Shown here: in pieces, positions 31,437 through 39,815 of the stretch
Layout of the letters: every line of letters starts with the position of its first letter
How positions within the stretch are numbered: position 1 is the stretch's first letter
Assembly: GCA_040255215.1 (NCBI GenBank)
Contig: JBDZUM010000001.1
Coordinates: 62,001 to 126,000, forward strand
Direction: 5' to 3'
DNA length: 64,000 bases
Origin: JAQSWP01 sp040255215
Lineage (GTDB): Bacteria; Pseudomonadota; Alphaproteobacteria; Reyranellales; JAQSWP01
The notes under the pieces: model-generated
Seen by the model: the letters and a program-made list of their open reading frames with translations, nothing else
Database searches by the model: none
Told to the model about the DNA's origin: nothing
Program-made: the position numbers and the translations under genes

Positions 31437-32213
31437 TCAGCGGCGCTTGAGGGCGCTGCTTTCGAGTTGGACGCGGGCCTGATCGGCGAGCGGCGAACCT
31501 TCGGGCACGAGCCGCAATACCTTGACGAAATCTTCGTTCGCCTGCGCCGTATTTCCAGCCGCCTTGCGCTGCAGCCCGCGTTCCAGATAGGCCTCGGGAT
31601 AGCTGGCGTTGAGCTTGATGGCCTGCTCGATGTCGGCGGCGGCGCGAGGCCCCTGCCCCAGCAGACGCAAGGTGGTGGCGCGCAGAGTCAGCGCGTCGTG
31701 CCGTCGTGGCGAAATGCGCAACGCCGTATCCAAATCGCGCTGAGCCTCGGCCAGCCGATCGATGCCGGCATAGGTCACCGCGCGATCGATCAGGAACTCG
31801 ACCGAGTTCGGCTGCAGGGCCAGAGCGTTGCCCTGCGCGACCAGCGCCCGGTCGGGATAGCTGGCCAGCAACCAGGATTGCCCCGCCTGGGCATAGAGAT
31901 CGGCGCGCAGCCGATTGCGATCGCCGGGCTGGGCGTCGGCCAGCCGTTCGAGCCGGTTGGCCGCTTCGACGTATTGCCCCATGCCGAACAGGGCGATGGC
32001 GGCGCAATGTTCGGCCGCTTCCGCGCCGCCGCGGTCGTACCACGTGTTGGCGCTGGCATAGGCCTCGCGCGGGCGGGTCTTTGCCAGATTCATGCAGGCG
32101 GTGTACTGCTGTTCGTGATTGATGCCCGAGGCATTGCGCGGCGCTGCCGCCGCCGGCGACAGGAAAATCAGCGCGCCAGCGAGCGCGAGCAGGAAACGAC
32201 AGGCTGCAGCCAT
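31437..32213 (-). CDS. secreted TPR-repeat protein
   Basis: A 258-residue protein with a signal peptide (residues 1-23, cleavage after AAA) and about five tetratricopeptide repeats. Clear repeats include VEFLIDRAVTYAGIDRLAEAQRDLDTAL (about residues 138-165) and PEAYLERGLQRKAAGNTAQAN (about 207-227). It should sit in the periplasm and mediate protein contacts. It converges with the crotonase gene and diverges from the SDR at 32271; the two starts are 57 bases apart, which must hold both promoters. No named orthologue is recognised. Confidence 0.85.
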   Translation of the reverse strand: MAAACRFLLALAGALIFLSPAAAAPRNASGINHEQQYTACMNLAKTRPREAYASANTWYDRGGAEAAEHCAAIALFGMGQYVEAANRLERLADAQPGDRNRLRADLYAQAGQSWLLASYPDRALVAQGNALALQPNSVEFLIDRAVTYAGIDRLAEAQRDLDTALRISPRRHDALTLRATTLRLLGQGPRAAADIEQAIKLNASYPEAYLERGLQRKAAGNTAQANEDFVKVLRLVPEGSPLADQARVQLESSALKRR

Positions 32214-32270
32214 GAGTCAGATTTGGCCGATGCACCGGCATCTTGCAAGAGGCCACAAGCAGGGGCCAGC

Positions 32271-33170
32271 GTGAGCGCAGTGATTTCGTCGCCACCGACC
32301 ATGCTCATTCTGGGGGCGGGCTTTGCGGGCAAGGCCGTTGCACGGCGGTTGCTGGCCCAGGGCTGGCGCGTGCGCGGTACCAGCCGCACCGCCGAGGGCG
32401 CGCGTGCGCTGTGCGAGGCCGGCCTGGAAGGGCTGGTTGCCACCCCGAAAACTTTCAGCGCGAGCATCGCGGCCGGGGCCACCGCGCTGCTCGCCTCGGC
32501 GCCCCCGAACGATGCCGGCGATCCGATGCTGCCAAGCCTCAGGGCGCTCGCTCCCGAAGCCTGGAAGACGCTGCGCTGGATCGGCTATCTGTCGACCACC
32601 GGCGTCTATGGCGATACCGGCGGCGCCTGGGTGGACGAGATGGCCAATCCCAATCCCGCCAACGACCGGGGTCGCCGTCGACTTCTGGCGGAATCGCAAT
32701 GGGTCGAGTTCGGCAAGGGGCTGGGCGTGCCGACGCATGTCTTCCGCCTGCCAGGCATCTATGGCCCGGGCCGCAGCGCGCTCGACGACGTGCGGGCCGG
32801 CAAGGCGCGGCGCATCGACAAGCCGGGGCAGGTTTTCTCCCGCATCCATGTCGACGACATTGCGCGCACGGTCATGGCGTCGCTTGACCGGCCGCGGCAT
32901 GGCGCGATCTATAACGTCGCGGACGATGAGCCGGCGCCAGCGGCGGAGGTGGTCGCCCATGCCTGCAAACTGCTCGGCGTCGAGCCGCCGCCGCTCGTCG
33001 CTTACGAAGCGATCGCGGCGGAGCTGTCGCCAATGGGGCGCGAGTTCTACGCCACCAACCGGCGCATTGCGAACGCCCTCATCAAGCGTGAACTCGGCGT
33101 ACGACTTGCCTATCCCAGCTATCGTGACGGGCTGAAGGCAATTCTGGAGAGCGAAGAGACCAACCGTTAG
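32271..33170 (+). CDS. extended SDR NAD(P)-dependent oxidoreductase, YeeZ-like
   Basis: A 299-residue atypical or extended SDR. The nucleotide motif is LILGAGFAGKAVARRLL (about residues 12-28). YLSTTGVYGDTGGAWVDE (about 106-123) and the later FRLPGIYGPGRSALD (about 156-170) resemble the YeeZ/NAD-epimerase-like group. The usual YxxxK is not clear, so catalysis is uncertain. GTG start 32271 follows GCAGGGGCC; an ATG at 32301 would cut the N-terminus ahead of the Gly motif. Its last bases overlap the end of the convergent hydrolase gene by four. Confidence 0.8.
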   Translation: MSAVISSPPTMLILGAGFAGKAVARRLLAQGWRVRGTSRTAEGARALCEAGLEGLVATPKTFSASIAAGATALLASAPPNDAGDPMLPSLRALAPEAWKTLRWIGYLSTTGVYGDTGGAWVDEMANPNPANDRGRRRLLAESQWVEFGKGLGVPTHVFRLPGIYGPGRSALDDVRAGKARRIDKPGQVFSRIHVDDIARTVMASLDRPRHGAIYNVADDEPAPAAEVVAHACKLLGVEPPPLVAYEAIAAELSPMGREFYATNRRIANALIKRELGVRLAYPSYRDGLKAILESEETNR

Positions 33171-33955
33171 GCGTCGCACAGACGGGTGACGCTTGTCAGC
33201 AGGCGCTCGATTTCGCGCGGCGTCGACAGGCGATGATCGCCGTCCTTCACCAGGGTCAGCGTGGCCTCCGGCGCTTCGATATGGTCGAGGACGCGCTCGG
33301 CATGCCGCCAGGGCACATCGGCATCGGCCGTACCGTGGATCAAATGAACCGGGCAGTCGACCGCCAGCCGCTTGTTCAGCACCAGGTGATCGCGCCCTTC
33401 CTCGATCAGGCGCCGCGTGATGATGTCGGGCTCGGCGCTGTACTGGCTGGGCTGCAGCAAACGGCCGGTTCGGTCGAGCTCGTCGCGTTGCGCAGAGGTC
33501 AGCGTCGGAAGGATCAACGCTTCGGTGAAGTCGGGGGCTACGGCGATGCCGACCATGCCGGCAAGCCGGGCGCCAAGATCGCGGGCGATTCGCAGCATGA
33601 TCCAGCCGCCCATGCTGGAGCCAACCAGCACCAGCTTCATCCCGCGCTCGAGCTGGCCGATGGCGGCCAGCGCATCGTCGCGCCAGCGCCCGACCGTGGC
33701 GTCGGCGAAATCGCCGTCCGACGCGCCATGGGCGAAGTAGTCGAAGCGCAGGAAGGCCTGGCCGCGGGTCCGCGCCCAGGAATCCAGAGCCATCGCCTTG
33801 GTGCCGGTCATGTCGGATCGAAACCCACCCAGAAACACGACGGCCGGTCCTCTGCCGTTTATGGCGACATAGGCGAGGCGTTTTCCGTCGGGCCGCACGA
33901 TATAGGAATGGCCTTGTGCGGATTGGGGGGTTTGGGTAGTCAATGCAGGCCCCAT
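33167..33955 (-). CDS. alpha/beta hydrolase
   Basis: A 262-residue serine hydrolase fold. The nucleophile elbow is GSSMGG (about residues 111-116). An acid follows in LIHGTADADVPW and the His in KDGDHRLSTP near the end. LGGFRSDMTGTKA (about 42-54) gives the oxyanion hole. It resembles the ABHD10-like carboxylesterase group, which handles thioesters or glucuronide esters in mitochondria; the bacterial substrate is not known. It diverges from the glycosyltransferase at 33974 with starts only 18 bases apart, so the promoters must overlap the coding ends. Confidence 0.85.
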   Translation of the reverse strand: MGPALTTQTPQSAQGHSYIVRPDGKRLAYVAINGRGPAVVFLGGFRSDMTGTKAMALDSWARTRGQAFLRFDYFAHGASDGDFADATVGRWRDDALAAIGQLERGMKLVLVGSSMGGWIMLRIARDLGARLAGMVGIAVAPDFTEALILPTLTSAQRDELDRTGRLLQPSQYSAEPDIITRRLIEEGRDHLVLNKRLAVDCPVHLIHGTADADVPWRHAERVLDHIEAPEATLTLVKDGDHRLSTPREIERLLTSVTRLCDA

Positions 33956-33973
33956 GTTGTCAGATTGAGTCTG

Positions 33974-35179
33974 ATGGTCGATATCGCCGCCGAGAAAACT
34001 AGCACGGATGCCGCCGGCGGTTCACCGCGAATTCCCGTTATATTACAGATCGTTGGCCGTCTGGACGGCGGGCCGGCCGCACGCCTTGCCATCGACAATG
34101 CCGCAGCCGTCGTGCGCGCCGGCGGCAAGGCTGCCGTTGCCTCGAGCGGCGGGCCGCTGGTCCATGAACTCGACCGCGCCGGCGTCGCCCATCATCTGCT
34201 GCCGCTGGAAAGCGAAAGCGATTTCCTCAAGCTCTCGACGCGTCGCCGCCTGCGCAGGCTTCTGGCGCAGGAAAACGTCAACGTCGTGCACGTCTACGGC
34301 TGGGAAGCGGCGAAGGCGCTGAGGCCTCTGACCCGCTCGAGCTCGTTGCGGCTGGTCAGCACTTTTCTGGAGTCGCTGGAACCCAGAGGTTTTTTCGCCA
34401 AGGGTCGGCTGAAACCCCTGCTCCGCGCCGATCGCGTCGTCGCGCCTTCGCGCAAAGTTGCCGACTACCTCCAGACGGAATACAAGCTCGACGAAGCGCG
34501 CATGGCCCTGATCCCGCCCGGCGTCAACATTGCGCGCTTCAGCCCGCTGGCCGTGCGGGCCGAACGCATCATCAAATTGGCGCAGCAATGGCGCGTTCCC
34601 GACGATCGCAGGATCATCCTCGTGCCGGCGCCGCTGGACAGCGAGCGGGGCGCCGATACCGTCATCGACGCGGTCAAGACGATGGCGCGGCACGACGTGT
34701 TCTGCCTGCTGCTGGGCGCCCGCCCGGAGAGCGCCTCCCGCCGCGAGGAACTCGAGAAATCGATCGGGAAAAAGGGCGTTGGCGGCCTGGTATTCATCGC
34801 CGAGCACTGCGGCGACATGCCGGCGGCCTACATGCTGGCCGACGCCGTGGTCGTCGCCGACGTCAGGCCGCGGCCCTACAGCCGCATCGTCACCGAAGCG
34901 CAGGCAATGGGCCGCCCTGTCGTGGCATCGGATATCGGCGGCATTGCCGAACCGCTGCGGCCGGGCGAGTCGGGTTGGGTATTTCCGGTAGGAAATGACG
35001 GCGCGCTGGCGGCAGCCCTGAACGAAGCGCTGGCGCTCGACCCGGACGATCGGGCCCGTCTGGCCGGCGCGGCGATCGAGCACATGAAGAACGAGTTCGC
35101 GCTCGACCTGATCGCCGAACAGCTGCTGGCTCTCTACGATTCGGTGCTGGAAACGATCTGGTCCGACGCGCGGAAGTGA
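33974..35179 (+). CDS. glycosyltransferase, GT4 family
   Basis: A 401-residue GT-B retaining glycosyltransferase. N-terminal acceptor domain with ILQIVGRLDGGPAARLA (about residues 23-39); hinge and C-terminal donor domain with PGVNIARFSP (about 178-187), VPAPLDSERGADTVIDAV and the sugar-nucleotide signature RIVTEAQAMGRPVVASDIGG (about 303-322), where E-x7-like glutamates normally bind the donor. Cytoplasmic side of the membrane, probably in LPS or polysaccharide synthesis; no other sugar genes are adjacent. ATG 33974 fits the family start. Confidence 0.88.
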   Translation: MVDIAAEKTSTDAAGGSPRIPVILQIVGRLDGGPAARLAIDNAAAVVRAGGKAAVASSGGPLVHELDRAGVAHHLLPLESESDFLKLSTRRRLRRLLAQENVNVVHVYGWEAAKALRPLTRSSSLRLVSTFLESLEPRGFFAKGRLKPLLRADRVVAPSRKVADYLQTEYKLDEARMALIPPGVNIARFSPLAVRAERIIKLAQQWRVPDDRRIILVPAPLDSERGADTVIDAVKTMARHDVFCLLLGARPESASRREELEKSIGKKGVGGLVFIAEHCGDMPAAYMLADAVVVADVRPRPYSRIVTEAQAMGRPVVASDIGGIAEPLRPGESGWVFPVGNDGALAAALNEALALDPDDRARLAGAAIEHMKNEFALDLIAEQLLALYDSVLETIWSDARK

Positions 35180-35185
35180 CCTGCC

Positions 35186-35214
35186 TTGACATGCCCGCCC
35201 ATGCGGCCTAAGTC
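35186..35214 (+). promoter_or_regulatory. sigma-70 promoter of thrS
   Basis: A perfect TTGACA (35186-35191), 17-base spacer and TAAGTC (35209-35214) leave a leader of about 63 bases before thrS. Confidence 0.6.
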
Positions 35215-35283
35215 GCTACGCCCGACGCGCGCAGAAACGCATCGCGGCGTTCCGATAAACCACTGGTTCTGCAAGAGTTTTCG

Positions 35284-37200
35284 ATGATTTCCCTGACCCT
35301 GCCGGATGGCAGCGTACGCCAGTTCGACCATCCCGTGTCTGGCAAGGAGCTGGCGGCCAGCATCGGCGCCGGCCTGGCCAAGGCCGCGCTGGCGGTCCGC
35401 ATCGACGGCGAAATGAAGGATCTGGCCAGCCTGATCGATCGCGACGCCAGCGTGTCGATCGTCACCGCCCGGGACGAGGACGCGCTGGAACTGCTGAGGC
35501 ACGACGCCGCCCATGTCATGGCGCAGGCGGTGCAGGAGCTCTACCCGGGCACCCAGATCACCTTCGGTCCGGCGATCGAAAACGGCTTCTACTACGACTT
35601 CGTGCGCGACGAACCGTTTACGCCCGAGGATTTCGAGCGCATCGAGCAGCGCATGCGCGAAATCGTCGAGCGCGACCTGCCGATCAAGCGCGAAGTCTGG
35701 TCGCGCGCCGACGCCATCCACCACTTCCTCGAGAAGGGGGAGAAGTACAAGGCGGAGCACATCGAAACCCTGCCGCGCGACGTCGATATCTCGGTGTACC
35801 GACAGGGCGGCGACTGGCTCGATCTGTGCACCGGCCCGCATCTGGAAACCACGGGGCGCCTGGGCAAGGCGTTCAAGCTGATGAAGGTCGCCGGCGCCTA
35901 CTGGCGTGGTGATCCGCGCAATCAGATGCTGCAGCGGATCTACGGCACGGTGTGGTTCGACCAGAAGCAGCTGCAGGCCTATCTGACGCAGCTCGAGGAG
36001 GCCGAGAAACGCGACCACCGGCGACTGGGCCGCGAGATGGACCTGTTCCATCTGCAGGAAGAAGGGCCGGGCATGGTGTTCTGGCATCCGAAGGGCTGGA
36101 CGCTCTATCGGACGCTCGAAGCCTACATGCGTCGACGGCTCGATGCGGCGGGATACGTCGAAGTGCGCACGCCGCAGCTCATGGACCGCGCCCTGTGGGA
36201 GGCGTCGGGCCACTGGGAGAAGTTCCGCGAGCACATGTTCGTCAGCGAGACCGAGGACGAACGCGTCTTCGCGCTCAAGCCGATGAACTGTCCCTGCCAC
36301 GTGCAGATCTTCCGCCAGGGGCTGAAGAGTTACCGCGACCTGCCGCTGCGGATGGCCGAGTTCGGGGCCTGCCATCGCTACGAGCCCTCGGGCGCCCTGC
36401 ACGGCATCATGCGGGTGCGCGGTTTCGTTCAAGACGATGCGCATATCTTCTGCACCGAGGATCAGATCGAGAGCGAGACCATCGCCTTCTGCGACCTGCT
36501 GCGGAAAATCTATGCCGATCTGGGCTTCGCCGATTCCTTCGTGAAATTCTCCGACCGCCCTCCCGTACGCGCCGGCGCCGACGCGGTCTGGGATCGCGCC
36601 GAAGACGCGTTGAAACAGGCCTGCGCAGCCGCAGGCCTGGACTACGCGCTCAATCCGGGAGAAGGCGCTTTCTACGGTCCGAAACTGGAGTTCGTGCTGC
36701 GCGACGCGATCGGGCGGGACTGGCAGTGCGGGACGTTGCAGGTCGACTTCGTTCTGCCTGAGCGGCTCGACGCCTCCTATATCGGCGAGGACGGCCAGCG
36801 GCATCGGCCCGTCATGCTTCATCGGGCGATCCTCGGCACGTTCGAGCGCTTCATCGGCATACTGATAGAGAACTTTGCCGGCAGATTCCCGTTATGGCTC
36901 AGCCCGGTGCAGGTCGTGGTGACGACGATCACCAGCGAAGGCGACGGCTATGCCCGGGAAGTCGAGGCGGCGCTCAGGAAAGCCGGTATCCGTTGCGATC
37001 TCGATTTGCGTAACGAAAAGATCAACTACAAGGTGCGCGAGCACTCCCTGGCGAAAGTGCCGGTGATCATCGCCGTCGGCAAACGCGAGGCTGCCGAGGG
37101 CACGGTGTCGATCCGGCGGCTGGGCTCGGAAAAGCAAGAATCGCTTGCGCTGGAAGAGGCAGTTCATAGACTCCGCCAGGAAGCGACGCCACCGGCCTGA
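35284..37200 (+). CDS. thrS: threonine--tRNA ligase
   Basis: ThrRS charges tRNA-Thr and edits mischarged serine. The 638-residue protein has the TGS domain (residues 1-60), the editing domain with HDAAHVMAQAVQELYPG (about 77) and LDLCTGPHLE (about 178-187), the class II core (about 245-535) with MNCPCHVQIF holding the zinc Cys, and the anticodon domain (about 540-638). The length matches the E. coli protein (642). ATG 35284 fits the TGS start. It likely reads into infC, 99 bases on. Confidence 0.98.
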   Translation: MISLTLPDGSVRQFDHPVSGKELAASIGAGLAKAALAVRIDGEMKDLASLIDRDASVSIVTARDEDALELLRHDAAHVMAQAVQELYPGTQITFGPAIENGFYYDFVRDEPFTPEDFERIEQRMREIVERDLPIKREVWSRADAIHHFLEKGEKYKAEHIETLPRDVDISVYRQGGDWLDLCTGPHLETTGRLGKAFKLMKVAGAYWRGDPRNQMLQRIYGTVWFDQKQLQAYLTQLEEAEKRDHRRLGREMDLFHLQEEGPGMVFWHPKGWTLYRTLEAYMRRRLDAAGYVEVRTPQLMDRALWEASGHWEKFREHMFVSETEDERVFALKPMNCPCHVQIFRQGLKSYRDLPLRMAEFGACHRYEPSGALHGIMRVRGFVQDDAHIFCTEDQIESETIAFCDLLRKIYADLGFADSFVKFSDRPPVRAGADAVWDRAEDALKQACAAAGLDYALNPGEGAFYGPKLEFVLRDAIGRDWQCGTLQVDFVLPERLDASYIGEDGQRHRPVMLHRAILGTFERFIGILIENFAGRFPLWLSPVQVVVTTITSEGDGYAREVEAALRKAGIRCDLDLRNEKINYKVREHSLAKVPVIIAVGKREAAEGTVSIRRLGSEKQESLALEEAVHRLRQEATPPA

Positions 37201-37299
37201 CGGGCCGGCAGCGAAGACCGGGCGGCGGACCGCAGTGGCCCGCCGCATTATCCGCCCGCAGCCGTTGAGACGGCGGGGTAACCAACGAGGGAGAGATAC

Positions 37300-37836
37300 A
37301 TAGCCAGACCAATGCACAATGCCGCGCCGTCCCGCGACGGGCCGCGCGTCAACAACGAGATCCAGGCGATGAAGATTCGCCTGATCGACGAGAATGGCGA
37401 AATGGTCGGTGTGGTCGGGCTGCGCGAAGGCCTGGTCATGGCCGAGGAAGCCGGGCTTGATCTGGTCGAAGTCTCGCCGAATGCCGAGCCGCCGGTATGC
37501 AAGATCGCGGATTACGGCAAGTACAAGTACGAGGCGCAGAAAAAGGCCAACGAAGCCCGCAAGAAGCAAAAGATCATTGAAGTCAAAGAGATAAAGATGC
37601 GTCCCGGCATCGACGATCACGACTACGACGTCAAGATGCGGGCCATGCGGAAATTTCTCGATACCGGCGACAAGGTCAAGGTCACCCTCCGCTTCCGCGG
37701 CCGCGAGATGGTCCACCAGGACATCGGCATGAACGTGCTCAAGCGCGTTCGCGAGGAACTCGATCCGATTTCCAAGGTCGAACAGATGCCGAAGATGGAA
37801 GGTCGGCAGATGACCATGGTCCTGGCCCCCAAATAG
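37300..37836 (+). CDS. infC: translation initiation factor IF-3, probable ATA start
   Basis: IF-3 keeps the 30S subunit free and checks the start codon. From the ATA at 37300 the product is 178 residues; from the ATG at 37312 it is 174. AGGGAG (37288-37293) is six bases before the ATA but 18 before the ATG, so ribosome-binding site spacing favours ATA, read as MARPMHNAAPSRDGPRVN. Rare start codons are the rule for infC, where IF-3 itself rejects them and so limits its own synthesis. Domains: N-terminal VNNEIQAMKIRLIDENGEMVG, linker with KYKYEAQKKANEARKKQK, C-terminal IKMRPGIDDHDYDVKM. The operon thrS-infC-rpmI-rplT matches E. coli. Confidence 0.92.
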   Translation: MARPMHNAAPSRDGPRVNNEIQAMKIRLIDENGEMVGVVGLREGLVMAEEAGLDLVEVSPNAEPPVCKIADYGKYKYEAQKKANEARKKQKIIEVKEIKMRPGIDDHDYDVKMRAMRKFLDTGDKVKVTLRFRGREMVHQDIGMNVLKRVREELDPISKVEQMPKMEGRQMTMVLAPK

Positions 37837-37909
37837 GGCCACCGCGGGCACCCCGGCCACAACCGCTGGGGCCAGCTTAATACGCTGAAATTGAAAGGTT
37901 TTCGGGCGC

Positions 37910-37938
37910 TTGCAATTGTTGCCGGCGCCCGATATAAC
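37910..37938 (+). promoter_or_regulatory. sigma-70 promoter of rpmI-rplT
   Basis: TTGCAA (37910-37915), a 17-base spacer and TATAAC (37933-37938) in the 218-base gap between infC and rpmI; the leader would be about 110 bases. Confidence 0.65.
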
Positions 37939-38054
37939 CTCGCGCCTGAATGGGCGGCATGGCGCAAGGGCATTGCCTCCGTCGCCCCGGATAGACACGA
38001 GCGGGCTCCCTCGACCAACGGTCGGGCGTCTGGGCCGCATAGAAAGGAAGAAAA

Positions 38055-38255
38055 ATGCCCAAGCTGAAGACCAAGAGCGGCGCCAAGAAGCGCTTCTCGA
38101 TCACTGCCACGGGCAAAGTGAAATTCGGCGTGGCCGGCAAGCGCCACGGCATGAGCAAGCGGCCCAACCGCATGCTGCGCCAGGCCCGTCGCACCACCGT
38201 CGCTTCCGCGCCGGACGCGATCATCATCAAGAAGAACTTTCTTCCGAACGGTTGA
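38055..38255 (+). CDS. rpmI: 50S ribosomal protein L35
   Basis: A 66-residue, very basic ribosomal protein. MPKLKTKSGAKKRFSITATG and KRHGMSKRPNRMLRQARRT are diagnostic of L35. AAAGGAAGAAA is placed well before ATG 38055. It precedes rplT by 11 bases, the conserved pair; L20 often represses this operon by binding its leader, which here would be the 110-base stretch after the promoter. Confidence 0.97.
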   Translation: MPKLKTKSGAKKRFSITATGKVKFGVAGKRHGMSKRPNRMLRQARRTTVASAPDAIIIKKNFLPNG

Positions 38256-38266
38256 GGGGATAGGCC

Positions 38267-38623
38267 ATGGCACGCGTCAAAAGAGGCGTGACGGGTCACG
38301 CCCGTCACAAGAAGGTTCTGGAACTCGCCAAGGGCTATCGTGGCCGGGCGAAGGACGCTTTCCGCATCGGCATCGAGAAGGTCGAGAAAGGGCTGCAATA
38401 CGCCTATCGCGACCGCCGGGCGAAGAAGCGCAATTTCCGCGGCCTGTGGATCCAGCGCATCAACGCCGGCGTCCGCGAACACGGGCTGACCTATTCGCAG
38501 TTCATGAACGGCATGAAGAAGGCCGGCGTCGAGCTGGATCGCAAGGTTCTGGCCGACATCGCCATGCACGAGCCGGAATCGTTTAAGCTGCTGGTGCAAC
38601 AGGCCCAGGCAGCCCTCAAGTAG
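38267..38623 (+). CDS. rplT: 50S ribosomal protein L20
   Basis: L20 is needed early in 50S assembly. The 118-residue protein has the long basic N-terminal helix (MARVKRGVTGHARHKKVLEL, then KGYRGRAKDAFRI) and the globular end with RKVLADIAMHEPESFKLLVQ. Normal length. It closes the operon, with a terminator about 45 bases on. Confidence 0.98.
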   Translation: MARVKRGVTGHARHKKVLELAKGYRGRAKDAFRIGIEKVEKGLQYAYRDRRAKKRNFRGLWIQRINAGVREHGLTYSQFMNGMKKAGVELDRKVLADIAMHEPESFKLLVQQAQAALK

Positions 38624-38666
38624 TTCTCCCGTTCTCGGCGTCGACCGGGGCGGACGGAAGAAATGG

Positions 38667-38700
38667 AAAAGGGGCCGCCGGCAGACGGCCCTTTTTTATT
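38667..38700 (+). terminator. Rho-independent terminator after rplT
   Basis: GGGGCCG and CGGCCC (stem about 38671-38691) with a loop of eight bases are followed by TTTTTTATTT. It lies between rplT and pheS, 38 bases before pheS, so it ends the L35-L20 transcript or weakens flow into pheST. Confidence 0.85.
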
Positions 38701-38738
38701 TGCGGCACTAGAGAAGACGGAATTGGGGCACGGCTCTG

Positions 38739-39815
38739 ATGGACCAGGTTGAACAGACGCGAAGCGAAGCGCTGAAAGCGCTTGGAGAGGCGTCCTCTCT
38801 GGAGGCGCTGGAAAATGTCCGCGTGGCGACGCTCGGCAAGAAGGGCTCCCTGACCGGACTGCTGAAGCAGCTCGGGACGTTGCCGGTTGAAGAGCGCAAG
38901 ACGTTTGGCGCGAAGGTCAACGTGGTCAAGGCCGAATTCGAGCAGGCGATCGAAGCCCGCAAGGCCAGCCTGCAGGGCGCCGCTCTCGACAAGAAACTAG
39001 CGGAAGAGCGGATCGACGTTACGCTCCCTGCCCGCCCCCAGCCTCAGGGCTCCATCCACCCCATAAGCCAGACCATCGACGAGATCGTGGCGATCTTCGG
39101 CGACATGGGTTTCGTCTGGGCAGACGGTCCCGATATCGAGGACGACTGGCACAATTTCACCGCGCTGAACATTCCGCCCGAGCATCCGGCGCGGCAGATG
39201 CACGATACGTTCTATCTGCCGCCGCGGGCGGACGGCACGCCGATGCTGCTGCGAACCCACACCTCGCCAGTGCAGGTTCGCACGATGGTCGGCCAGAAAC
39301 CGCCCATCCGCATCATCGTGCCTGGCCGCACCTTCCGCATGGATTCCGACATCACCCACACGCCGATGTTCCATCAGGTCGAAGGTCTGGTGATCGACGA
39401 GGCAAGCCATATGGGCCATCTGAAGGGCTGCCTGCAGGAATTCGCCAAGGCGTATTTCGAAGTGTCGGAACTGCCGATCCGCTTCCGGCCGTCGTATTTC
39501 CCGTTCACGGAACCGTCGGCCGAGGTCGATATCGGCTGCTCGTGGCAGAACGGGGAACTGCGCATCGGCGCCGGCGAATCGTGGCTCGAAATTCTCGGCT
39601 GCGGAATGGTGCATCCCAAAGTGCTGGAGTATTGCGGCGTCGATTCTACCCGGTACCAGGGATTCGCGTTCGGGATGGGAATCGAGCGCATCGCCATGCT
39701 GAAATACGGCATCCCCGATCTGCGCACGTTCTTCGAATCGGATCTGCGCTGGCTGCGCCACTATGGCTTCGGCGCGCTCGACGTCCCCAGCCTGACGGGA
39801 GGGTTGAGCCGATGA
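38739..39815 (+). CDS. pheS: phenylalanine--tRNA ligase alpha subunit
   Basis: PheS holds the catalytic class II core of the (alpha-beta)2 PheRS. The 358-residue protein has a coiled-coil N-terminus that grips tRNA-Phe (about 1-85) and then motif 2 with RTHTSPVQVRTM (about 168-179) and FRMDSDITHTPMFHQVEG, and motif 3 with GFAFGMGIERIAMLKYGI (about 307-324). The stop overlaps the pheT start by four bases, coupling subunit synthesis. No phenylalanine-rich leader peptide is evident upstream. Confidence 0.97.
   Translation: MDQVEQTRSEALKALGEASSLEALENVRVATLGKKGSLTGLLKQLGTLPVEERKTFGAKVNVVKAEFEQAIEARKASLQGAALDKKLAEERIDVTLPARPQPQGSIHPISQTIDEIVAIFGDMGFVWADGPDIEDDWHNFTALNIPPEHPARQMHDTFYLPPRADGTPMLLRTHTSPVQVRTMVGQKPPIRIIVPGRTFRMDSDITHTPMFHQVEGLVIDEASHMGHLKGCLQEFAKAYFEVSELPIRFRPSYFPFTEPSAEVDIGCSWQNGELRIGAGESWLEILGCGMVHPKVLEYCGVDSTRYQGFAFGMGIERIAMLKYGIPDLRTFFESDLRWLRHYGFGALDVPSLTGGLSR

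Noticed and set aside
38667..38738. A phenylalanine attenuator before pheS
   Set aside because: The hairpin is a plain terminator; the short frame over it has only two Phe codons and no alternative pairing was found.
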